A DNA stretch of 64,000 bases from CAZPMC01 sp964587755 (GTDB taxonomy: Bacteria > Bacillota > Clostridia > Acetivibrionales > DTU013), in NCBI GenBank assembly GCA_964587755.1, contig CAZPMC010000003.1:36307-100306 (forward strand). The letters are read 5' to 3'. The notes under the pieces are model-generated. The model did not search any database, was not told the DNA's origin, and saw only the letters and a program-made list of their open reading frames with translations. Numbering within the stretch: position 1 is the first letter of the stretch; each line of letters starts with the position of its first letter. Shown piece after piece: positions 58,752 to 64,000 of the stretch. The translations under genes and the position numbers were made by a program.

Positions 58752-60437
58752 TTATTTGAAAAAGTCCAAAACGGTAAATGTAATATCGTCTAACGCTTGT
58801 TCCCCGTCGATAAACTTGAATAAATCGTTTTGAGCTGCTTCAAGCAACTTTTCGCCACTTAAGTGGAAACTATCTTCTAAAAGCTTCTTCAATCTTTCAA
58901 CTGAGTAGGATTCATTGCTTTTATTTTTTGCATCAACAAATCCATCCGTATAAAATACCAATTTGTCTCCAGGATTCATATCAATGTGGTTATCATAATA
59001 TTTAGGCTCAAAAATATCCTTCAGCTTGCAGATGGGAAGTCCGTATATGGGTATATTTGCGACCGTCCCGTCATTTTTTATCAAAAAGGGTTTTGCGTTC
59101 ATGCCTGCAGATGAATATGTGAGCCTCTTTGTCTTTATGTTATAGATAACATAAATGAGTACAATATATACATCCTCCCTGAAATTAGAGGCATTAAACG
59201 CATCATAAAGGCCCTTCAATACATTGGCAGGGTATGTAACCTCACCTGCGTTAAAGTCGGCTTTTCGCCTCTCGTCAATGCTTTGCTTCAAGAACACGGT
59301 AAGCATTGCCGCCGGAACGCCATGACCCGACACATCGCAGATATAAAAGACAATATGCTCATCATCAAGCCTGAAAATATCATAGAAATCTCCGCTTATC
59401 CTTTCAGCAGGGTGATACATTGCAGAAAATTTAAAGCCTGCTATTTTAGGGAAAGATGACGGCAGCATCGCTTTTTGAATGTCCCGTGCATAATCCATGT
59501 CATCTGTGAGCATCTTATTGGCCTTGCTAAGCTGGGCAGTCCTTTCCTCGACTATATTGTCAAGGTTCTCCTTATTCAGTCTCAACTCCTCCTGGGCTTC
59601 ATACAGCTCAATATACGGCTGCCTAACACCCCTGACAAAGACAATCCTGAACAGCAGGAAGTATGCAATAACCTTATACACATGACCTATGTAGTTGTAA
59701 ATATCATTCACCTGAAAATAAGTCATAAACGCCGCTTCGCTGAATATACTCAGTATCATTGCGCCTGCGGAAAGAAGATAAAGATAGTCCTTGTTCTTTA
59801 TGTACTTAACAAAAAATATTACAAGTGAAACAGCTAAAAGCGCTATCACAAACCTCTCAAGAGTTATCTTTATCGCAGTCAGCCCCTCGCCCTCAATGTA
59901 CATCTGCGGGAATATGCCGGGCTTGTAAGTCACAAGGTAGAAGCATAAAAATGACATCGTCACGATGAGAATCAGCATTACATTTCTGTTTATCTTTGTC
60001 TCGCGCTTGACGGGTATAATGCTCATGAGGACAAACCCAACAGCCGCAATGAGCCTTGCCAATATCCAGAATGTGGTCGCTCGGTTTGATTCAAAATTCG
60101 GTATGAAGAAATCCGGCATTCCCTTGTAGCTTAGAGTATGGAAAAGATCAATAATGCCAACGGCTAAGAACATATTACCGATGATTAACAATCTTAATTC
60201 CCTTCTGCTCTTTAATGAAAAGTATACTACAAAGAAAATACTGAAGCTTACAAATATTGAGAATAGTTCGAATATATTATGCCATGTGAGATATGAGGCT
60301 ACACTTACAAGATTCTGAAACCCATACTGCATCTTGTGGGCAAATCTAAAAAGCAGGTATGAGAAAAGTGTTATAAAAAATAATATAAAATAGGGTTTTA
60401 TCTTCTTAATGTAGTCTCGTCGTAAACTTTTGCCCAT
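58752..60437 (-). CDS. MASE3-domain SpoIIE-type PP2C phosphatase
   Basis: This 561-residue protein has a membrane sensor of about eight segments (residues 10-270) fitting MASE3, a coiled linker (270-320) and a SpoIIE/PP2C phosphatase domain (330-560). Metal-site motifs: RISGDFYDIF, FYICDVSGHGVPAAM, FYTDGFVDAKN and QALDDITFTVLDF. Such proteins dephosphorylate anti-sigma-factor antagonists in response to a membrane signal; the partner is not in the window. A GATAGGTG box precedes ATG 60437. Confidence 0.9.
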   Translation of the reverse strand: MGKSLRRDYIKKIKPYFILFFITLFSYLLFRFAHKMQYGFQNLVSVASYLTWHNIFELFSIFVSFSIFFVVYFSLKSRRELRLLIIGNMFLAVGIIDLFHTLSYKGMPDFFIPNFESNRATTFWILARLIAAVGFVLMSIIPVKRETKINRNVMLILIVTMSFLCFYLVTYKPGIFPQMYIEGEGLTAIKITLERFVIALLAVSLVIFFVKYIKNKDYLYLLSAGAMILSIFSEAAFMTYFQVNDIYNYIGHVYKVIAYFLLFRIVFVRGVRQPYIELYEAQEELRLNKENLDNIVEERTAQLSKANKMLTDDMDYARDIQKAMLPSSFPKIAGFKFSAMYHPAERISGDFYDIFRLDDEHIVFYICDVSGHGVPAAMLTVFLKQSIDERRKADFNAGEVTYPANVLKGLYDAFNASNFREDVYIVLIYVIYNIKTKRLTYSSAGMNAKPFLIKNDGTVANIPIYGLPICKLKDIFEPKYYDNHIDMNPGDKLVFYTDGFVDAKNKSNESYSVERLKKLLEDSFHLSGEKLLEAAQNDLFKFIDGEQALDDITFTVLDFFK

Positions 60438-60532
60438 TTATACACCTATCTTATTAAGTTTTTGATAACTTTATTATAAAAAGCTTATCATATATATTTT
60501 GAATATACAACAAACATCGACAACAAATTCCG

Positions 60533-60541
60533 TGGTATAAT
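60533..60541 (+). promoter_or_regulatory. Extended -10 promoter upstream of DUF4364 gene
   Basis: TGGTATAAT is an extended -10 motif 35 bases before the start codon; a second TATAAT lies at 60551-60556. No clear -35 is visible. Confidence 0.5.
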
Positions 60542-60576
60542 TATATTGTATATAATACTTTCACGGAGGGCTGAGA

Positions 60577-61131
60577 ATGAATCAACTGGGCGGAAGCAGA
60601 CAAATAGTTCAAAATAAGCTGATAATAATGTATATTATCCAAAACCTCAACGGGCCTGTCACAAACAACAACATTACAAAGATTATTCTTCAGACACGGC
60701 TCATGAACTATTTCGTGCTGCAGCAGTGCTTAACCGATCTGCTTGAAAGCAAGCTGATTTCACTTGATTCCAGCACGAATGCTTCCGATAAAACCGAAAG
60801 CTACAGTATTACAGACTCAGGAGCCAAAACCCTTAACTACTTTCAAAATCTGATTCCTCCGGGAATAAAAAAGCGCATTGATAAGGTGCTTCTTGATTCA
60901 TCAAAAGAGCTTCAGACAGAAGCCCAGGTAACAGCTGATTTCACGCCTGAAAGTGAAGATAAATTCAATGTAACATGCAAAATTGGTGAAAAGGATTTTC
61001 AGCTTATTGAGCTTAATGTGGCTGTAGGCACAAAAAAGGATGCCCGGGAAGTCTGTGACAACTGGATAAAACACTCTTCCGAGATTTATGCTGAGATTAT
61101 TGAATCCCTGACCAAAAAAAGAGATGAGTAA
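60577..61131 (+). CDS. DUF4364-family protein
   Basis: This 184-residue protein matches DUF4364, common in Clostridia. The N-terminal 90 residues look like a winged helix (LIIMYIIQNLNGPVTNNNITKII, then LTDLLESKLI and YSITDSGAKTLNYF), similar to PadR/MarR-type folds; the rest is mixed alpha-beta. Function is unknown; DNA binding is suggested. CACGGAGGG precedes ATG 60577. The last five codons (KKRDE) lie in the first copy of a perfect 15-base tandem duplication. Confidence 0.85.
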   Translation: MNQLGGSRQIVQNKLIIMYIIQNLNGPVTNNNITKIILQTRLMNYFVLQQCLTDLLESKLISLDSSTNASDKTESYSITDSGAKTLNYFQNLIPPGIKKRIDKVLLDSSKELQTEAQVTADFTPESEDKFNVTCKIGEKDFQLIELNVAVGTKKDAREVCDNWIKHSSEIYAEIIESLTKKRDE

Positions 61132-61144
61132 AAAAGAGATGAGT
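61115..61144 (+). repeat. Perfect 15-bp tandem duplication across the DUF4364 stop codon
   Basis: AAAAAAGAGATGAGT occurs at 61115-61129 and again at 61130-61144. The stop codon TAA (61129-61131) spans the junction. Confidence 0.9.
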
Positions 61145-61170
61145 AAAGGGGCTGACCGCCCCCTTTTTCG
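61145..61170 (+). terminator. Terminator of the DUF4364 gene
   Basis: GGGGC (61148-61152), a five-base loop and GCCCC (61158-61162) are followed by C and five T. It starts immediately after the tandem duplication. Confidence 0.85.
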
Positions 61171-61199
61171 TTTACTGCTGCAGTTCAATCTGTGTACTG

Positions 61200-61508
61200 C
61201 TACAGCTCTATTTCCTTATGCTTCTTTGACTCCCTGTACAGCACAAATTTGTTCCCGATTACCTGCACCACGTGAGCGCCTGTCAGTTGTGCAATCTCTT
61301 CACATATTTCCCTTGCGCTGTACTCCGAATTCCTTAGTACTGTAGCCTTTACAAGCTCACGGGCTTCGAGGGCATCATTAAACTGCTTAATTAGATTTTC
61401 TCCTACTCCGCCCTTCCCAACTTGAAATATCGGCTCCAGGGTGTTTGCCAACCCCCTCAAATAGCTTCTTTGCTTACTTGTGAGCTCATTATGTCTATAT
61501 CCTTCCAT
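61200..61508 (-). CDS. yhbY: YhbY/CRS1-family RNA-binding protein
   Basis: This 102-residue single CRM domain protein has the family marks LTSKQRSYLRGLANTLEPIFQVGKGGV (GxxG loop) and VVQVIGNKFVLYRES. E. coli YhbY associates with pre-50S ribosomal particles. GAGG precedes ATG 61508. It is 12 bases downstream of obgE, another 50S-assembly factor, so the two are likely co-transcribed. Confidence 0.94.
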   Translation of the reverse strand: MEGYRHNELTSKQRSYLRGLANTLEPIFQVGKGGVGENLIKQFNDALEARELVKATVLRNSEYSAREICEEIAQLTGAHVVQVIGNKFVLYRESKKHKEIEL

Positions 61509-61520
61509 ACTCGTACCTCT

Positions 61521-62795
61521 CTACCTTATATATTCAAACTCAAAATCATATATCCTTACTGTATCGCCTTCATTTATGCCCTGAGCCTCAAGCTCCTCTA
61601 TGACTCCCTTTGCCTTTAACGACCTTTGGAAATACTGCAATGATTCATAAACATCAAAGTTGGTAGAGCCTAAAACCTTTCTTATCCAATTCCCTTCGAC
61701 AATGAAAATGTCTCCTTCTTTTCTCACTGTGAAAGGCTCTTCTTCCTCAGCAATGTATACAACTTCTTCCTCTTCCTCAATTGACAGATTCGTTGCAGGC
61801 AGCTCATCAAGCTTTGCAGCTATATGGCTCACCAGCTCTTTTATACCCTTATTAGTTGCAGCAGATAATGGGAATACACTAAACCCCTTTGCTTCCACAT
61901 ATTTTTTAAATTCCTCTAGGTTATCCTGCCCCTCCGGTAAATCAATCTTATTTGCAGCAATTATTTGAGGCTTCTCCGAAAGCTTTGGATTGTATTTTTT
62001 AAGCTCCTCATTTATGGTATCAAAGTCGCTTACAGGGTCCCTGCCATCCACTGCTGCCACGTCAACCACGTGTAAAAGCAGTCTGGTCCGCTCTATATGC
62101 CTTAAAAATTCATGCCCTAAGCCGACGCCTTCATGAGCTCCCTCAATAAGTCCGGGTATATCAGCCATTACAAAGCTTTTCCCCTCTTCAATCCTGACAA
62201 CACCTAAGTTTGGCTCAAGGGTCGTAAATGGATAATCAGCAATTTTTGGCTCGGCTGCAGAGACAATTGATAAAATAGTAGATTTCCCTGCATTGGGGAA
62301 TCCCACAAGCCCCACATCAGCTATGAGCTTAAGCTCAAGCAGCACATCATACTCCTCGCCTAAATCACCAGCTCTTGCGAAGCTCGGTATCTGCCTGGTA
62401 GGTGTGGCAAAATGCTGATTGCCCTTGCCCCCCTTGCCGCCTTTTGCTATAACCACCCTTTTACCATCCTCGGTCATATCTGCCAGAATACGTCCTGTAT
62501 TTTCATCCTTAACAAGAGTTCCCGGCGGCACCTTTATAATAAGGTCCTTGCCGCTTTTCCCCGAACGGTTTGACGTACCGCCATTTTCTCCTGACGGTGC
62601 AACATATTTTCTTCTATATTTAAAATCTATTAGTGTGCTTAACCCGCTATCGACTTCAAAGACTATATCCCCGCCTTTTCCGCCGTCTCCGCCGTTAGGG
62701 CCCCCGGCTGCTACATATTTTTCTCTGCGGAAGGAAACCTTTCCGTTCCCGCCGTCTCCCGCCTTTATTTTTATTTTTGCACGGTCTATGAACAT
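61521..62795 (-). CDS. obgE: GTPase Obg (CgtA)
   Basis: Obg is an essential GTPase of 50S assembly and stress or sporulation control. Start 62795 (MFIDRAKIKIKAGDGGNGK) follows GAGGAG by seven bases. Domains: glycine-rich Obg fold (1-158; GGKGGKGNQHFATPTRQIP), G domain (159-335; GFPNAGKST, DIPGLIEGAHEG, NKIDLP, SAATNKG) and OCT domain (345-424). Its length of 424 is usual for Firmicutes. A terminator hairpin separates it from rpmA. Confidence 0.97.
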   Translation of the reverse strand: MFIDRAKIKIKAGDGGNGKVSFRREKYVAAGGPNGGDGGKGGDIVFEVDSGLSTLIDFKYRRKYVAPSGENGGTSNRSGKSGKDLIIKVPPGTLVKDENTGRILADMTEDGKRVVIAKGGKGGKGNQHFATPTRQIPSFARAGDLGEEYDVLLELKLIADVGLVGFPNAGKSTILSIVSAAEPKIADYPFTTLEPNLGVVRIEEGKSFVMADIPGLIEGAHEGVGLGHEFLRHIERTRLLLHVVDVAAVDGRDPVSDFDTINEELKKYNPKLSEKPQIIAANKIDLPEGQDNLEEFKKYVEAKGFSVFPLSAATNKGIKELVSHIAAKLDELPATNLSIEEEEEVVYIAEEEEPFTVRKEGDIFIVEGNWIRKVLGSTNFDVYESLQYFQRSLKAKGVIEELEAQGINEGDTVRIYDFEFEYIR

Positions 62796-62823
62796 CTTTT
62801 GTCTCCTCTGCTTTCTATACAGT

Positions 62824-62851
62824 GAAAAAAATCCCGGCTTGTGCACCGGGA
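62824..62851 (-). terminator. Internal terminator between rpmA and obgE
   Basis: On the minus strand, TCCCGG, an eight-base loop and CCGGGA are followed by seven T. It lies in the 68-base gap, so it may lower obgE expression relative to the ribosomal genes. Confidence 0.82.
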
Positions 62852-62863
62852 CTTATTTTTTGC

Positions 62864-63145
62864 TTATGAGACTTTTACTATACTGACTTGTTTTTTATCC
62901 TTGCCCAATCTTGAAAACTTAACTATACCTTCAGATAAAGCAAAGAGTGTATCATCCTTACCTTTTCCCACATTCTCTCCGGGATGAATTTTTGTGCCTC
63001 TTTGTCTAACCAATATGTTTCCGGCCAATACGAACTGACCGTCGCCTCTCTTGACACCGAGTCTTTGCGCCGCACTGTCACGGCCGTTCCTTGAGCTGCC
63101 GACACCCTTCTTGTGAGCAAACAGCTGGAGATTAATTTTAATCAT
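62864..63145 (-). CDS. rpmA: 50S ribosomal protein L27, with Prp-cleaved N-terminal extension
   Basis: This 93-residue L27 starts at 63145 after GAGG. The N-terminus MIKINLQLF-AHKKGVGSSRNGRDS carries the Firmicutes extension removed by the protease Prp between F9 and A10. The body RLGVKRGDGQFVLAGNILVRQRGTKIHPG is standard. The prp gene directly precedes it by four bases. Confidence 0.97.
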   Translation of the reverse strand: MIKINLQLFAHKKGVGSSRNGRDSAAQRLGVKRGDGQFVLAGNILVRQRGTKIHPGENVGKGKDDTLFALSEGIVKFSRLGKDKKQVSIVKVS

Positions 63146-63149
63146 CGGA

Positions 63150-63482
63150 TTACACCTCCTCTTCAACTACCACAACATATTTTCCATATGAGAGTTCTAT
63201 TTGTTTGAAGCCTATGGCAGTCGTTTCCATAACAATTTCGGCAATTGATGCTTGATGCTTTGTTATGGATGAGGGTACGGTCACTGTCATGTGTCCGTCT
63301 GCCTCAGAGTAACAGTCCGTAAAGCCCGCCAGCTCCTGCAGTGCGCCTGCTGCCGTATAGGCTGTCACCGACACTGCCGAGCAGATAATATCCGCTCCCT
63401 TTTGGGCATACCCTGCGTGACCATCCACGCTAAAGCTTTTAATAGAACCCGCTGAATCCCTTTTTATTACTACCTTAATCAT
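63150..63482 (-). CDS. prp: Ribosomal-processing cysteine protease Prp
   Basis: Prp trims the N-terminus of L27. The start at 63482 gives MIKVVIKRD. The catalytic pair His22 and Cys34 is present in DGHAGYAQKGADIICSAVS, matching the S. aureus numbering. It is 110 residues, between rplU and rpmA as usual. No strong ribosome binding site is seen; translation may couple to rplU, whose stop is 18 bases upstream. Confidence 0.95.
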   Translation of the reverse strand: MIKVVIKRDSAGSIKSFSVDGHAGYAQKGADIICSAVSVTAYTAAGALQELAGFTDCYSEADGHMTVTVPSSITKHQASIAEIVMETTAIGFKQIELSYGKYVVVVEEEV

Positions 63483-63500
63483 TTTATGACCCAAACTGCG

Positions 63501-63812
63501 TTATACGTTGATTTTTTCTATCTGTACTTTAGTATAAGGCTGTCTGTGTCCCATTTTTCTTTTATAGCCTTTTTTGGGCTTGAACTTAAAAACAATTATC
63601 TTCTTTCCTTTTCCCTGCCCAATGACTTTTGCGGAAACACTTGCGCTTTCAATCAATGGTTTTCCGAAAGCTAGCTTGCCTTCGTCTGAAATTGCCAGAA
63701 CCTTGTCAAATGTAACTTCTGCGCCGTCTTCAGCTTCAAGCTTTTCTATGAAAACAACATCGCCTTCTTGCACCTTGTACTGCTTTCCACCTGTCTCTAT
63801 AACAGCATACAT
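63501..63812 (-). CDS. rplU: 50S ribosomal protein L21
   Basis: This 103-residue L21 starts at 63812 (MYAVIETGGKQYKVQEGD) after AAGGAGG at eight bases. The C-terminal signature KPKKGYKRKMGHRQPYTKVQI is standard. It is the first gene of the rplU-prp-rpmA-obgE cluster. Confidence 0.97.
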   Translation of the reverse strand: MYAVIETGGKQYKVQEGDVVFIEKLEAEDGAEVTFDKVLAISDEGKLAFGKPLIESASVSAKVIGQGKGKKIIVFKFKPKKGYKRKMGHRQPYTKVQIEKINV

Positions 63813-63828
63813 GGTTTTAACCTCCTTG

Positions 63829-63899
63829 TTACAGACTCGCCGGATTGTAAGGCAGCAACATTCGTTGCATTTTGAAGCCTTGCCCGAGCGGTTACCGAA
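63829..63899 (-). ncRNA. L21 leader RNA (autoregulatory 5' UTR)
   Basis: Between promoter and rplU the minus strand can fold with AAGGC...GCCTT enclosing GCAAC-gaat-GTTGC, closed by CTCGG/CCGGCGAG-type pairing. Its position and layout fit the L21 leader of Firmicutes, thought to bind L21 and regulate the operon. Assignment is by context and pairing, not by covariance search. Confidence 0.65.
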
Positions 63900-63901
63900 A
63901 T

Positions 63902-63930
63902 ATTCTACCATACAAGATTTTTATTGTCAA
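63902..63930 (-). promoter_or_regulatory. Promoter of the rplU operon
   Basis: On the minus strand TTGACA (63925-63930) and TAGAAT (63902-63907) are separated by 17 bases. Transcription would start just upstream of the L21 leader. Confidence 0.85.
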
Positions 63931-63959
63931 CGAGAATCAGTTTTAATTGTGTTTATTCT

Positions 63960-63999
63960 GCGATAATGTCACCTTATAATATTTCAGCGAAAATGTCAC
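63960..63999. mobile_element. Possible end of an IS21-family element
   Basis: GCGATAATGTCAC (63960-63972) and GCGAAAATGTCAC (63987-63999) are direct repeats 27 bases apart. Read on the other strand they start GTGACATT, like the multiple terminal repeats of IS21-family elements. Only the outermost 40 bases are visible, so this is tentative. Confidence 0.4.
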
Positions 64000-64000
64000 T

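Overview
The window looks like a chromosomal segment of a low-to-moderate GC, spore-forming anaerobe of the class Clostridia. Evidence: strong AGGAGG-type ribosome binding sites, AddAB instead of RecBCD, the L21-Prp-L27-Obg operon with the Prp-cleaved L27 extension, a paired GlgC/GlgD, a GerM-like lipoprotein, a PdaB-like LysM deacetylase, DUF1836 and DUF4364 proteins, and an AOR-family tungsten/molybdenum enzyme. The genus cannot be fixed from sequence alone. Two 10-base N runs (16754-16763 and 58668-58677) show that this is a scaffold with gaps.

Layout. 1-500: the tail of an unknown protein, a consensus promoter, tRNA-Gly(TCC), tRNA-Arg(TCT) and a terminator. 650-7430: envelope, redox and housekeeping genes (stalk-domain protein, CcdA with a TlpA thioredoxin, RdgB, GerM-like lipoprotein, DUF1836 regulator, SGNH hydrolase). 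6915-9591: queH-ruvB-ruvA-ruvC on the minus strand, divergent from argG-argH. 12.5-18 kb: a small hypothetical gene and sbcDC. 18.0-18.4 kb: a non-coding region that folds into a pseudoknotted RNA and is bracketed by 14-bp inverted repeats. 18.4-24.2 kb: LysM deacetylase, kbl-tdh threonine degradation, a deacetylase lipoprotein and a diguanylate cyclase. 24.3-31.8 kb: addBA. 31.9-37.6 kb: an EamA transporter, glgCD, a QueG-like Fe-S protein, a phosphoesterase and an HD hydrolase.

37.7-58.6 kb is the accessory, catabolic part. A plus-strand operon (GntR regulator, MoaD-like protein, RraA-family aldolase, Ldh2-family dehydrogenase, AOR-family oxidoreductase, cupin, creatininase-family hydrolase) ends in a perfect 15-bp terminator. 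It converges on a five-gene Dpp/Opp-type ABC transporter operon. Next come a YesM/YesN-type two-component system with an orphan TRAP-type binding protein (probably a three-component sensor), an AEC carrier, two tandem LysR regulators and an aldehyde dehydrogenase. Together these read as uptake and oxidation of an unknown small organic acid or related compound. No individual step is proven.

58.7-64 kb returns to core genes: a MASE3-SpoIIE phosphatase, DUF4364, YhbY, and the rplU-prp-rpmA-obgE cluster with an L21 leader and a consensus promoter. The last 40 bases carry two direct repeats that resemble the end of an IS21-family element.

A short repeat family (core GGGGACGGTTCTT) recurs between genes and has also entered the QueG-like gene in frame. 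Several gene ends also carry 11-20 bp tandem duplications. The best candidate for something undescribed is the structured RNA at about 18.1-18.35 kb, followed by the AOR/MoaD/RraA/creatininase operon.
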